This document shows positions 25,101 through 40,100 of a stretch of DNA of 64,000 nucleotides, piece after piece. Location: positions 19,810,027 through 19,874,026 of the forward strand of contig CM076274.1 in assembly GCA_038380795.1 (NCBI GenBank), written 5' to 3'. A program made the position numbers and the translations under genes. Each line of letters starts with the position of its first letter. Position 1 is the stretch's first letter. The DNA comes from Pyrocephalus nanus. Its lineage: Eukaryota; Chordata; Aves; Passeriformes; Tyrannidae. Below the pieces are notes generated by a model. That model saw only the letters and a list, made by a program, of their open reading frames with translations, ran no database searches and had not been told where the DNA came from.

Positions 25101-28100
25101 TCAACTTGGCATTTTCTGTGATTCTGTGATTTTTGCCTCATAAACTGCTTGTGGTTTGTACTTTCTCTTCCTTGTGCAGTTTATATTTCCGTGTATCAAA
25201 CACTGAGTATGGATATTCTGCATTTCAGGCACTGAGAGTTAATCTGGGGCTCAGCAGGAGCTGGACCACCCTACTCATGCTCAGATACCTCGCGTAGAAA
25301 GGCTGAAGTAATTCTGCAGCTGTCTATGAGTTTTTAATTTTTAATATGGCAGGAAGAGGGGTTTAGAACCAAGAGTGGGAGGGGAAAGGGGTTATTTTTA
25401 AGACACTAAGGAATGTGTCACATTTTTCTGTTTCTCAGGTCTAGCTGCTCTACAAGTTTTTTATTTTGCCAAAGTTCAATGCAGTGAACTCTTTATTTGC
25501 ATTTTTAAAGAAAGAGCATGGTTCTTAATTTACTTTGGCCTTCGTTGTGAATTTTGATACTGTGAAACCCAGCAAGTTCCCTTCCAATGTTATATATACA
25601 ACTTCACAATAGAAACTTCTACCCCAAAGTATCAGCCTAAATTAAATGATTTAAAGGTGTTATGAAAGTGTGCCCCACTGATTTCCCATGTGAGTATTAT
25701 CTGTAGTCATCTCATAATCATTGATGCCATGCTTATCACTGGAGCATGCTACAGCTTGAGGCCAGAGACCATATATGTGTGTAGAGCTGTGTAGAAGTTT
25801 TCTTTAAAGGCAAGAATTCCTCGTGGGACATTCCTAGGGTGGCTTTCAGCATTGGTTCAAAGGACGGAAAGGAATGAGAAAAGAGTCCTGCTGTAAAATT
25901 ATATCAAAACACACAGGGAGAATCTGTTGCAGTGGTTTTTCACCACGGAAGAAGCACTGCAGGAAAATCCCTACAGATGACAGCTATTTGGTCTAATCCA
26001 TTGTTAACAGATATTTCAAATTTACTTGACCCTGGACATCAGAATTGCAGAAACCATCTGGACCTCCAAGAAAAAATGAAGAAATTTTAAAAAACAAGGT
26101 TTTACTTTTCCCACTGCTTTTGACCTCCCTTGCCAGTAACTAGAAGGGGAAAGGAAGCACTTCCTCCAGAAGCTGTTCATGTCTCAACAGGCCAAATGCA
26201 CGGAGTACAGAAGTATATCTGAATGAACACTAATATTTATTGATCTCTTCAGTTTCCATCAATTAGTGATATGCTGTGCTGGTGACAGAGAAGAAACTTG
26301 CATTTGTGTTGCTCAAAGTTTTTCAAATTGATATTGATACAAAAAATACTTTGTCCAAGTGTACCCTTCAGATGTTCAGAGCCTGATTCTGCTGCAGATG
26401 ATGGCTAAGAATCATCCTCACCAGTAGTAAGCATTCTTCTTGCAGTGCTGTTTTTTTTTGTCCCAGAATGTGTAAACTCCTCCCTCCTGCTGAACATGAA
26501 GATTTGCAGAGAAAAGACCACCTGTGGATGTTCTCAGCACCAGCTGCCCATAATTTTCACAGATTCTGTCCACTCCATGCTTTGCTGGGCATCCTGCCTT
26601 GTTGCCAACCCCTGTTGGCATTGCTCCAGATTCCACTGAAGGCATAAGTAATCCATGGGAGCAGAGAGAAGAAGTGTTATGGAACAGATTAGTGTGAATC
26701 AAGCCAATCCCCAGCCACTTTGCTTTCCACCTCCAAGTGGAAAATGCACGTGGCCTTTGGCAGATGAGAATTGTTTCTTTCAGTCCTGTTTATATGGAAC
26801 ACTTTAAAATAAACCAGCAGGGCTCCGTTTCTTGGAAGGAAAAGGAAATGTTTCAAAGTGTGTCCTTGCAAACTGATTTACTGCCACCAGGCTCTGTATA
26901 TTTTAAGAAATGTTTTTTAGTTAGGTTGAAGCTGTGTTTTAGTAGTAAGGGAGAGGGAAGCAGTTAGTGAAGATGAAGCTACGTAACATGGCTCAGATAA
27001 ATATTTACACCCAAGTGTCTTAGCTCTAAGTTCACATCAAACCATGGTTCATATTTTTTGGAGGGCTTTCTCCATTTTGAAGCCTTCTCCCTGTCAGGTC
27101 ATGCTGGGCTGCCCACCTGGCAATTATCTGGAAGGAAGCAGGTTAGCAGTGCCTAGTCCTGATCACCACTGCGGCAGCATATCTCTGCTAGATAAGAGCA
27201 TCTTCAGAAAAGCACAGAATCACAGGGTGGGTAAGTCAGGAAGGGACCTCAGTGGGTCATCTGGTCATCCTCCCTGCTCAAACAGTGTTATTCCAGAGCA
27301 CATTGAACAGGATTGTGTCCAAACAGTTCTGGAATATCTACAGTGAGGAAGACTCCACACCCTCTCTGGGCAATCTGTTCCAGTGCACACAGAACCTGAA
27401 TAGTAAAGTTCTTCCTCATGTTCAGATGGACCTTCCTGTGTTCCAGTTTCTGCCCATTGCCTCTTGTCCCATTGCTGGGCACCATGGAGCAAAGCCTGGT
27501 CCATCCTCTGACACCTCCCTTGAGATACTAACAAACAGTGACGAGGTCTCCTCTCACTTGTCTCGTCTCGAGGCTGAACAGGCCCAGCTCCCTCAGCCTT
27601 TCCTTGTAAATGAGATGATCCAGTCTTCTTCCCCAGGCTGAGAACTGGGCAAAGAGAAGGAAACCAGTGCAGGAAGCAAATCACAGCCCAGGCTTTTTTT
27701 TTTGGTCCTAGAACTCCAAACTCTTACCTTTTAAGGGATACTTGGAGGAGAAGTGGAGAGGTTTTCCTCTTATTCTGGGTGGTGAGCTGAGCAGGAAACC
27801 AAGGCTGAGAAGAAAACACATCTCATCCAAGGAGCTGGTCCATAATGTAGGAAGGAGCATAGCTCTTCAGGCCAGTATCAGCCAAGACCAGGCTGGCAGA
27901 CTGGCACAGCACCCTAGTGGGACACAGGGCAGGCAGCCACAGGTGATCTGCCTACCAGTGGGTGCCCTGTGATGGATTCCCACTTTCGGGCAAGGGGGAA
28001 TGGCTACAAGACAGAAGCTGCTGAAGCCCTAGCTAAAATTACTCCTGCTTGAGGGGTCAAATTCAAACTGTACAGTTTCCTGAAGATGAAGTCTGGCAAC

Positions 28101-31100
28101 AGGGGAGGAGACAGCAGCCATGCAAGGGCCCTTTTCACTGAACTCATTTTATATGTACATCCACATAAAATGACAAACAGTTGTTTTCAGTTCATGTAAC
28201 CTAATGCCTGATTCCCTTTTATGCAGTGAACAGTTTCCCCTTCTGTTTCTTTCTTTCCCTCCAGTGAGGTTCTCTAACAAGAAATGCAATGGCAGAGTCT
28301 GACACGGGCACATTGTAGGAGCATTCAGTGCTCACATGAATAGAGCAGGAGGCGGCAGCAGCCCACATTATCTCATTAAGAAACTGCTGTAGGAATGCCT
28401 CTGCTAATGTAAACTCATTATGGGATTGAACTGCAACAGTTGTTTTCATATGGGTGCATCCAAGCTCAAGCAATCATTTAATTGTTTCTGTACTCTTAAC
28501 TGAGTTCTTAAGTATTTTTTTGAATATTGCCTGAGAGCTAAATAACCATATGCCACATTTATACAGTAACTTTTGCCCTGTTGCAGTAGACCACTGAAAA
28601 TGGTGTCCAGTTGATTAATAGATAGCAGTGATCAGCTATTTGCTCTGACATCACACACTGATACCATGATGAGAATATTTGTAGGGAGAGAGTGTTTCAC
28701 AAGATCCATCCAAGAGTAAGAATAATGTTGATGTTACTGGTTCAGAGCAATCTGTGATGCTCCAAATAATCAGACATTGTGGCCCATGTTTTACTCTATG
28801 TCTTTAGCAACATAAGCCTCCTAACAGACAAGAATGTCAGCATTGAATGAACTCACAGTCCACGGTTATAAAAATTGGGGTGTTTTTTTTAAAGAGTATA
28901 TATGATACCTTTTCACCGTCTTTGCAGCCAGAAAGTGGACTGATTGTCCTACAAGGGAAGAGTGACACTGACAGCCAGAAGTTCCACGTAGGAAAATAAC
29001 AGAACCTGGCAGTTAAGAGCATCGGGAGCAGCGAATCTCTCCTGCAAGTGTGAGCTGGGTGCTGCAACCCCACTGTGACATCCTGGGGTTGAAGAAAGCA
29101 CGGGGTGGTTTTAAAGAAGCAGTGTATCAAAGTTTCTGAAACAAATAATTTATGTTCTGCAGAAAAATAGCTCTATTAACCACTTTTGTTTTCATTTCTG
29201 AATGGGAAGTAAACCAAACAGCAGCATTCCAGTGCCACAGGCATTGCAAACTTTGACCAGCTATTAGCAGAAGGAAAAATCCATCCTTTGCTAAGCAGAT
29301 GTTATTATTTTTCAACTCCATCCCACCTTAACTATCTGAAGAATAACATTCAAGTGCAGAGATCAGTGGAGGAAAAAAAAACCACTGCTGCTGGCCAGCT
29401 GAGCCAATAGCATAGACCATACATGGATTTGGAATGAGGGGCATTAGACTCACAACCTCCCCAGTGCCAAGAAATACACAGCTAAAATTGGCAGCTCAGA
29501 GATGAGTAATGCACAAACACGGTTCAAAATGTTGCAAGTGTTCGAGCACTTCCAGAGTATATTGGGTAAATGAGCATCTGTTTCCATGGCACCAAAACAG
29601 CACAGAGATCACACCATGTCCTTCAGCAGTTCTCTGATTCCATGCCTGGTGAGCATGAGCTGACCTCCAGCAAAAGCACTCCCTGGCTCCAGTGTGAAGG
29701 AGCACAACGAGGTCCCTCCTTCATCCAGAAGCAATGCTCATGGGCAAGGGCTACTCAATGCTGCTGGCAGCCAGGTGAGCCTGGCTGAGAGTCACCAGCC
29801 ACCCCCTCAGAGCCCAGGTAGCTGTGCTCGAGCCCAACCCTTGGGCAGGAGGATGAGGGGGCTTCAGCGTCAGACAGAGGCCTTGTGGTGCTTCGTGTAG
29901 TGAGATAGGAGTGATTTTTTGCAAGAAAACCATAAAACTGTGGAGCTTAGAAACATGCAGGATTCAAAGCCCATTTACGTGGCACTGAAAGAACACTCAA
30001 GGTGTCAGAAGACTCTGTCCTTGTCCAGCAGTCTCTTAAGGAAATGCCACTTACATGGGCTGGCCCAGACATACTCAAATGGTTTAAAATGGGGTACACA
30101 GCTAGGTTCTCCCAAGCAAGGAGGGAGCACACAAGCAACTGTTTTACTTTGTATGGCTACTGAAACCAAAAGCAGAACAACTTATTATTCCTATATTAAG
30201 TATGCAAATTAAATAGGTTAACTGTGAAATTACGCCAATTAGTTGTGTTCCTCCAATAAGATGATAGTTTTAGAGTGGCCAAAATTATTGCCTTCCCCAT
30301 AGTAAGGGTATTCCACCATCTCATTGATGTCCTGATGAAGGAAAGTGACAGGCTAGGGTCAAAGAGACTTGGGCTGAGGGCTTGGAATGTCATTTTTTGG
30401 TTTTCCTTGAGTCTGTTTGTGGTCAGGCAGCTGGACCTCTGGACAACTAATTATCTCAGCATTTTATTTGGAGAGAGAAAGTAGGGGGAATACCTTTTGT
30501 CCTGTAGTCACAGCATTTCACTGGAAATCCCTAATTCTATCTTAGTGAGATTTCCAGGGGTAGCCAAGTGCGTGCTGGAAGTGGTGCTGGGAAACATGCC
30601 CTCAGACCCCTCAGGAGAGGTGCAGTGCATGGGCAAAGACAAGGCCTGGAAGGCATTACTGCCACTATTCAGATGCAGTTTGAAACCCTTCTCAGTGGTA
30701 GGCAGAAGAAATCCACCATTACGAACTCCTTGAAATTTATTCTGGGTAAAATATCTTCTTACGCTGTATTTTCATCATATATGTCATTGGTACCACTTTG
30801 TGCAACAGAAGAGATTAGTTTTGGGGTGGCCAAAATTATTGCCTTCCCTACAATAAGGTATTATGTGCTGTGGGATTCTTTGGCCCAGAAGATACTACCA
30901 TGAGCAAGAGTTTATTACAATGCCATTCAAGCAGTTGCTGCAATGCATCTGATGTGGAGGTGCATTGCCTGCTCTCTTCATCAGCTCTCAGCAGCTGGCA
31001 GCAGCTGCTGGTGTTCACTCCCAGGCAACCACACCCACCATCGCTTCCCACCCTAAGATAGTGCATGACTGGTGCTTTGCTGCATGTTGTTTGTAGGAAC

Positions 31101-34100
31101 ATTTCATTCTATTAGGGCACCTCTGGAAGCCAGATGTTCTGTTTTAGTAGGGACTCTTGTTTTAAAACAAGCATTTTTGTGCTGATGTTTTTTTTATTCA
31201 GTTCTCCCTGTGAAACTTCTAATGACAGATTTTTGCTTGGCAGTGTCATATCAGGGTATGAGGGAGAGATTGCCATCCGACTCTATCTACAAATGTACAC
31301 ATATCCAGGGAACCTACTCAGGGAGCACTGCTGATGTTGCAAAGCTGAATATTTGTGCCATAGAAAATTGCTTTATTAAATCACACTTGCAGGGCCACTC
31401 CAACTTTAAGTTACATAATCACAGACTCTTTTTCACAAGATCATCTGTGCTTTGGAGGGCTCTGATCGATCTGATCAGACATAGGAGTCTGTGTTGTAGA
31501 AAGCTCTTGCTGATAAGATTGCCAGGTCTTTTGTTGCAGAAGTCAAAGGTGTCTTGTAAACTAAGTGGAAGATGAGGAAGGTGACCCTTTCCTGGCAGTT
31601 GGACTCCATGACAGCCTCTGCCATGGATTTCCTTTCTGAACTGTTTTAAATCACTTCCACCAACTTTTAAGTGGTCAGTAATGCCCACTTCATAATTTCT
31701 GGGCTTTACCACACAACTCCCTGGAGACAGACTTGCAGTCATGCTGAGCCCTTGCAGCTCCAAGGAGGGTGAGCAGAAGCACATGCTTCAAACCAGCCCC
31801 AGCCAACCTTCCAGGCTGCTCTGAAAATCCAGTACAATGTGGTGAACACCAGTCATGTAAATTCACTTAAATCACTTTGTTCTTGGCCTTTCCATCAGTG
31901 ACGTGAGGATACTGTTCTCTGACATCATAAGAATATTAATGTGGTCATAAGATGCTGAGCTGTAATAGCATCGTGTCCTCAGAGATGGGACCAGTGAGCT
32001 CACAGAGTATTTCTGTGTTCAGCACAGACCTTGAAAAGTAACAGAAAGGAACAGTTAACAAAAGGAACACTCTTTCTACACAGAACCTCTCCCTCCTCAG
32101 GCAGGAATTCTGGTTTCTTTTATTCTTAGGATTTTACTTGTTTTGATACATTCAGAAATCAGAAGATCGCTAATTCTCAACATGCTTTAAACTCCCTTAA
32201 AGCTCTAACACAGACAAATGCTGAAATTAGAAATGAGCCATGGGACAGATTTTCCCATGCTTACTATTCAAGAGCCACTGATGTTAGGATTTTTTTCGCA
32301 GGCTAAAATTGCTTGTCTTTCTCCAGACAAAATTAATTTAACAAATAAAAGGAGATCTGTGGCCTCTGTATATGTTGACTTGGATGGTTATCATGTCTAG
32401 CTCTCAGGTCTCACTGTTACAGTCACCCCATTTCTGTGTTAAACAAGACTTGGTGGCTGTGGCTGTTCAAAAAAACACAAGTGTCTTGAGGTTAAGCTGC
32501 CTGAAGAGGGACCTAATAACAGCCTGTTTGCTGAATCTGTAAGCCATGAAAAATGAAGGTAGAGAAAAATTCCTCCAGCCCATAAAGTACGACTCCCTAC
32601 AGTATTATGTGCTGTTCATAACTTTGTCTGGTCCAGTTTTAAACTGAGTTTCTATACCTTCCCTTGAACTATTCCATGGCATGAGTGCTTGGAAGTTTTT
32701 CCTGACCTTCACACTTTGGGCTTTTTATCTGCTTATTCTTGTCATTACTTTGAGATTTGGCTGTGAAAATGTAAATGTGAGAGTTGACAAGTGTTTTTAT
32801 AATCAGGAAAGGGAGGGAGGTGTCTGACAGCACAGATCATGGCTTTCAGTGATGAGGTTTCATGAGTAATAGCTAGATGAAAACAGAACTTGTAGAGTTC
32901 AATGAGCAGGTCTGCTTCCAAGGTAGCCAGGCTGACTAGAATGTCTTTTTGTCTTGCAGAAAATGAAGCCCATTGTCCAAAGAAGACGATCTGCCCCATC
33001 TGCCATTTCTAAAGCTCTTGGCAAGTCAAAGTCCCATTCCAGGTTGAGTAAATACCTTTCTGACTCCTGTTTCCATCTTTCTGCCTACACAAACTGAAAT
33101 CAAATTCACATGAATTCAAATTCATTTAACAGTGTTGAGGGCAATTTGGTCCTTCAGCAGGAGCAGGCAGGGGCAAGTGGAGAGGGACGAGGCATTAGAC
33201 AGACACAGTGGCACACAGGACATGGGCTGGAGCAGCATTTGCCACCTCATGTATCAGGACTGCAGTGGCATTGTCCCTGAGAATCATCCCAGTGTTCCAC
33301 CCCACCCTAACCCTGCCCGGCCACCCCCAGGTTACTCACTGCCAAAGCCCTCTGCAGCCCCTGCTCCATCTGCTGAACCACCAGTGGAAGGGCTGGCCCT
33401 GAAATTTGGCCCTGGCTCAGATACAGGTACATCTGGGCAGGTGAGGGGGCTGGAGATGCCTCTGGAGGGAGGGCTAGGAGGCCTGCCCAGGCCCTGCCAG
33501 TCCTGTGTAAGATGGCATCAGCTTGGGAGGTTTGTTGGGAGAACCATGGGATTCAGCCATGCTCCAGGACAGCCATATCCCTGTCAGAATACAGCAGCTT
33601 TCCCTTACTACCAGCTCAGGTTGTGCAGAGCTCCCTCCCCTGTCTGCAGCTCTATCAAGTCTCTGCTGGCACTTTGCTCCTGCAGGTATAAAGCACCAGG
33701 AGTTTCAGCAGACAGGGACCCATATGCCAGACATGCACATCTTCGGAAACACTAAGTGCTAGCCCTGACATGAGCACTTCAGTCCAACAGTGGGACTGAG
33801 TCCTCCTTGACATCATCCCCTCCTCCTGCAGCACCATGACAGATAAGGGGATACCACAGTCCTTTCTGCCTTGCTCTGATAGGAATCATAAATAACATTT
33901 CCTGAAGGATTTGGTTAGTTTGATTTTTTTCTTTCCTTGTAAGAAAGAGATAATAAAGCTGAACTGGTTGACATTTTGATCTGAACCAGCCCTCCTGAAG
34001 AATATCCCTTCTGTATCACACCATCAGTGATTGATGCACAGTACACACTGCTTCTGTGGGGACTACTTATATATAGGGCAGCACTGATTTTCTTTTGGTT

Positions 34101-37100
34101 GTTTTTTGACTAAGTAAGTTATGTGGCTCCTTTGTCATTCCCCTTCCCCGTCTGAATTGCACTAGGAAAAAAAAAGTAAAGAAGAGAAACAAATTCTTGA
34201 CTTTATTTGGCTGGAGAACATCCTTGTGAGGGAGGGAAACTTTAAATGTTTCTCATGATGAATTATTGTGGAGGGGGTTGGTTCAATGCCATCTTTGCTT
34301 AGGCCACCAGAGTATCAGTGAGACTTTTTTTTTTTTGCTATCTTCTTGTGTTTACAAAGCTGTATAACTCCTCCAGATTTAGGAAATCCACTGCTGGGAT
34401 TGTGAGATGCTGTGGCTCCCACTGCTCAGCTGATGGACAGGGAGAGTTTTTAATAACACATTTAAAGGTGATTTAGCTTCTCACTTGTAGCTCCACAGAT
34501 GCAGAGACCAAGGATTCGCTCATTGGTGGCCTCAGGTTTTTTGGAAATGGTCAGCACCTATGTGAATCTCAGTGGAAATAAGATGCTGGATGGCAGCCAG
34601 GGAAGCCAGATTCAGAAGTTTGGAATTAGATGAGCACATGCAGTTTATTGCCTTTGTGCTGTAGTCCTTGCACTGACAAACAGTTCAGTCTGGATGGAAA
34701 ATGTGCAGAAAGGACAGTTCCCCCCATGCCTGTCTGTGCCACAAGCCATGGGCTTTCCATTTTCAAGTCATAGCTCACACACGTGTGCAGGAAATGTCTT
34801 TTACCTGAGTGTGAAATTACTCAAAAATTTCAGCAGTTAAACCTCACTGGATTTGGTGTGGGCATTTAGGCAGTTTTCCATCTATCTGAGGCTGGTAAAT
34901 TAATTGGGCAGGGGCAGGCAAATGCAGGTCATACAAGAGATCAATAGGGATAGTGCTGGGAGAGGCATGGGGCTGATGGGCTTCTCCAAAACAGACATCT
35001 GTCAAATCACGAACCCTTCCGAGAAAAGCTTCTGACAAAGTCTTGTGATTTTTCTTACTCCTCTAGGGAAACTACCCTTTCCTCTTCCCATTCAGGCACT
35101 GGACTGGCAAGTGGGCTGTTCAGCAGCTCAGGCTCCACCTTCATCCTGGATGAGCGAGTACAGCTAACTGTGGGCCTGCAGACCCAGGAAAGACATCTGA
35201 TCTTGTTCAGCGATGTGGTGGTCATTGCCAAGTCCAAGTAAGAGGAATTCACACTCATTCCTTCTCCCCAGTATGTGCTGTTGAAACTAGGCTCAGCTCC
35301 CATCACATGGTGGGATTCTTGGAGCTGTCCAGTGCAGGTCCAGGAGTAGGACTCAGTGATCCTTGTGGGTCACTTTCAACTCAGGAGATTCTATGATTCT
35401 CTGAGGTTCTGATCTATTTGCGGAGCAACCAGCAGTCTTCAAAACAATGCTTCTTTACAAATGTGGATCTAAAATGTGGCATCTCTCCCACCTTCAGAAA
35501 TTGTTCTTGGTATTAATGTTTCACTTCATTTTCCTGAAGGAAGAGGTTGTCTTATGAGTTTTGGCCTTTCCCTTATGAGGTTGCTTGAAGATACAGCCTG
35601 AGGGCAAGAGGCAGAAGAACAAAACTGACTCCCAGTCCGAGTCTTTCTGCCACATTTAAATTAAGATCTGTCACTGCATCTATGTGACTGGAAGGGGCAT
35701 GACCAGACTCTGGAGGTCTAGGTGTCAGGATCTGACCTAAGGAATTCCTAATTTCCATTGCAGATCTTCCTCCAGCCTGAAGCTGAAAAAGCAAGTGCAT
35801 CTGAGTGAAGTGTGGACTGGCACCTGTCTCAGCGAAGTGACAGAGAAAAAGATGAGTCCTGAGAATTCATTTGTCATTGGCTGGCCTACCATCAACTATG
35901 TTGTCACCTTCAGGTATCTTATCAGACAACAGACCTCCCTCTGCATCCTAGTAGCTGTCCAGGTCTCCCATGTGTCAAGTGAAACAATGACTGAGGCTAT
36001 CGGGCCCTGAACTCTACCCCTTCACTTTTCCCCACTGAATAAAGGACTTCCACTTACATTAGGCAATGTGGTAAAAATTTAAATGTTCAGAGACAGCCAT
36101 CTTAGAAGAATATCTTCAGGTTCATCCCTGAGAACCTTTTAGAGGACCAGTTCTTGCAAGTGTTGATATAGGTAGGGCTAACCCAGCTGCACAGCATCCT
36201 GTAACATCACGACCAAATCTGCTCTTAGCAAAACAGACAGAAAACTTACAAGCATGTTGTTTGAGCAACTGCCATCCACCATTTCTGTAGAAAGTTAGTC
36301 TTAGACTGAGAATTTTTCATTATGAAGGATAGGTTAGTTATGCCAGTGAAAAATGCCAGGTGACCTTGTGCCAGGATTGAATCCTTTACCCTTCCCTGGT
36401 GTGGCACAGGCAGCTCCTGGGCAAACCTTTCTCCTGCAGTCTTTTGCCAGGATGTCCCAAGGCCACCATACCGGACTATAAAATGGAAAGATTCCTCAAG
36501 ATGGGTCTGCACAAGCAGCACCATTCAGAGCTTCCCCAGCCCTTGCTAACCCCAAAAATAGAAATGCAGGGGAGCATGGAGCAGTCTAGAAAGTAGCCTA
36601 TTCATATCCAAATGCCATCTCAAAGAGGGTTGAGATGTTAAGCCTGAGCTAATAAGGCTCACCAAAAAGCAGGTGACCTTTTTATTACCTTGAGCACAGT
36701 CCAGTCTGGCTAAATGGAATCTAGATCTGGTATATTACCGGGAACTCAAGTCACTGCTGGCTAAAGGATTTCTTCTTCATCCTTCCTTTTGCAGAGCAGA
36801 GAGGTCAGCAATCTCCAAGGGTCACTCTGTCCTCAGGGGTTCTGTGGGCACAGCTGGGAAGCGCTGAACTGGCCTGATGTTTTTCCATCTGTGGGGCGGC
36901 TGCCCTGGTGGAAGAAGAAATGGGAAACATGTCATGGTTTTCATACCTGCTATCTCATCATTATGAAGGGTTGGGATGTTAATCTTGCTCAGGTGATGCA
37001 TTCCTGGTGAGGGTTCATGCTCTGACATTCAAGCTGCTATTTGTATCTTAGCCCAAACACAACAGCTTTTCCATTTCCTTCACTCTGAGGCATAGGTAAC

Positions 37101-40100
37101 CTGTGCTGGCAGCTGAAGCTTCTAGGAACAGCAGACATTGGGAAGGAAATATTAGCAGAAAGAAAATAACAATTAAAGGTCACTGCAAAAATAACAAGGG
37201 CCTACAGTATGAGTTAACTCCAACTTGACAGAAAGATATTTGTCCCTTATCTGAACACTCACCAGGAATCTGAACACACTGACAGGAAATGTCCGGTTTG
37301 TTGCTGGGATTTGTTGTTGTTGTTATTATTATTGTTATTTGTTAAAATAGAACAGAAGAAGGAAATATATAAATGAATAAATATATAAATGAAATTGTGT
37401 AGTTTCCAAAGACTGTTACCCACTCAGCACTTGTTTGATGATCTGCCTCCCTTTTTGTCTTCAGCTCAGCTGATGTGAAGGAACGATGGCTGTCAGCGTT
37501 ACTGTGGTAAGTGACCCTCCTTTCATTCTCCTCCTGGGTGGTTCCTCTAGGGCCCTCAGAGAAATTTACCATTCTAGGTATCAAACTGCAATCTGATTTT
37601 CAACACATTAGAGTAACAACTGTTTGAAAAATCCACCTTTGAAATATGAATATAGAAGCCCCTGGATGAAGGCAAAATTGGTGTTAGCATTTGGGAGAAA
37701 ATGGGATCCATCAGAAGATGATGATGTTGGAGCATCCTTTTTCCTTTGGAGCTGGAGACTGACTTTGCTAATCACTGTAGAAATGTCATAAGTGTTAGTG
37801 ATGCTTCAGATGTTTTTTGATTTGAACTAAAGTCTGTATTTTGTGGCATCTGGAGACTACAGCATTTCCTTTTCCCTGTTTTGTTTTACGTGTTGTTTCC
37901 ACTTACATGCAGACAAAAGTGTTTTTATAGGTACAGGGAAGGGAAGAAATCTTCTGATTTGTGCAGAACAGTAGTGATCCTGAGGGAACACTGGAAGGTG
38001 TTATGCAGGGCATGTCTATTTGCATTGAAGTACTGCATGTGGGAGGGTTTCTAGTCTTTGGGCTCCAGGTGGATATAGAAGCCAGGAGCATGAACACTAT
38101 GAACATTACATTCATATACGTCATAATTAATCTGTATTTATTACAGTATCAAGGAGGATGTCCCATCCAAATTGTAGAGTCCTTCTCCACTGTGGTTGGG
38201 AAATTATGGTCTTTCCCCTTTTCTTTGGCTTTCAGGCATATCAGTGAGGTAAAACGGAATGAATACCTGAAGAATCTGACCCTTCAGATCTTTGTGCTGG
38301 ATGACGACAACTGTTCTTCTGTAAGTAAAGCTAAGAACCCGCTCATCAGATCAAGACTACACAGGGGTCTGTGGGGTAGGGGCAGAAGGCAGGGCTGTGC
38401 TGCTTTTCCTGTTTCAAATGCAAGTCTCAGACGAAAAGGTTTAGAGGGTGTGCTTCTGGGTATCTGCATCCTTCCCACTGGGAGAGTTTTTGGTTTGAGT
38501 AATCAGGAGGTAGCCAGACCCTCACCAAAGAGCACTTAATTCTTAAGGTTATTCTTGGCCTCTGGCTTCTTTTCTCTTTTCCTTCTGCTGCACTTCAAAA
38601 TCTTTGATGGTTTATGGCTGAGTGCCTAATTCCTATTTGCAGTACTATAAGTTGAGGATTTTGCACAAAGTCAGTGGTATGTTCTCCTGAATTCATTTGC
38701 TGGAATGTGTCCCAGTCTAGCATACAGTTCTTGATCTCATGCCAAGTGTGGTGGGTCACGTTTGCTTCCTGGGTACTCTCCTCAAAAAGAGCAATGCTAG
38801 ACACTCATGGTTCATCAGCACTCTGCCATGTTTACCCTTTTGAGTGACAGTGGCACTGTGATCAATTAAACACTGATGTGATCAAACACAGCATCTGAAT
38901 GCCACCCACCTCCTGTGATTCCTGCTGGATGAAATCTTTGGATGGTGTAATAGATCCATGATAGAAGAAGTAGTGGAGAACAGCTTTCACACTGTATAGC
39001 CATCATCCTTTCTGGTGTAGTTGAAATTAGTACAGCTCTTCCATCCATGAACATTCAGTAGAGACATTCATTAGACAGAGGAGTGACATTTTCCACAGAT
39101 TTTCAAGCTACAGGAAACAGCAATCAAACTTCATACCTTTTTATTGGCTTCCTGTATTTTATCTGTTTGCCTTTCTAGACTACTGCAGTCAATGTGTCCA
39201 ATGTGGAAACTGCAGAGAGTGTGATGAAGAAGACCCTTCTACAGCTTGGGCACCCTGTAAGTGGCAGTTACCAGATCTTAGCTAAGGAAGCTGACAACAT
39301 CTGGTTTAAAGAGCAGTGTGGATGTTAAAACGTCTAGATTTGCTGTGTGTTGCTTTATGAGTGGAGGGCAACCTCATGGACCTTCACCCTGCCCCTTTCA
39401 ACTAACATTTTTCTCTTCCCTGTTCCTTACCCACCAGGACAGGACCAGTGAACACCACCTCTGGGTGGTCTCAGGAAAAGATGAGCCTGCTTACCCTCTC
39501 ATTGGTAAGACCTCTCCCACCTTCCCTCAATTCTGGAACAAGTGATAAATGATACTAGGATATGTGCCAGAGAAACACCACAAACATTGCCCTCTTCACC
39601 TAATGAAGCAGTGGTGGGGGCACTGTTGCTGATGTAAGATGTGACATCAAACTGCCGTGAGATGTCACTTGGCTTTTATGGTCTCAGCATCTCTGTTGAA
39701 TCAAAGCTTGGTAACATCTTTGAGGATATTCACACCTACCTTTTCCTTCTTTCCTTCTACCTCCCTGTTACAAGCAAATCTGTGCATTTCTGGTTGGGAG
39801 CCTGTGACACTTCTCAGCAGATGCTTCAAATAAATGATCGATCTTTAGGCTGGTCTAAAAAGTTCCTTTTATGCAGCAGATGTGATGCAGGGGTGGGACA
39901 TGCCTCAAAGCCCAGTCCAATGCCCACAGCTGCTGGTATGAGCTTGAAGGGCTACAGGTTTAGAGGCTGGTCATATTCTCCTGCTCTTCTTTGCAGGCTT
40001 CTCCTCATGGGCAGAGCACAAGGTCAGGGGCAGCCTCAGGCCACTTTCATTGCATGCGATAGAGATGTCCACTCTTGTCCATCAGACAGAGCATCTCCTT

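Larger units (their letters stand above)
19179..32959 (+). other. ARHGAP20 intron 1 (about 13.8 kb)
   Basis: The largest ARHGAP20 intron if exon 1 is right. It holds two CR1 fragments (24210 and 27213), a pair of diverged 50-bp repeats in an LTR-like stretch (30265-31000), a TG-rich stretch near 22460-22495 and a possible decayed frame on the - strand (21300-20701). No other exon was recognised. Confidence 0.6.

Noticed and set aside
35095..35096. AG used as the acceptor of ARHGAP20 exon 3
   Set aside because: It would put the exon in a frame that meets TGA before the PH sequence. The AG at 35065-35066 keeps the frame and the match to human.
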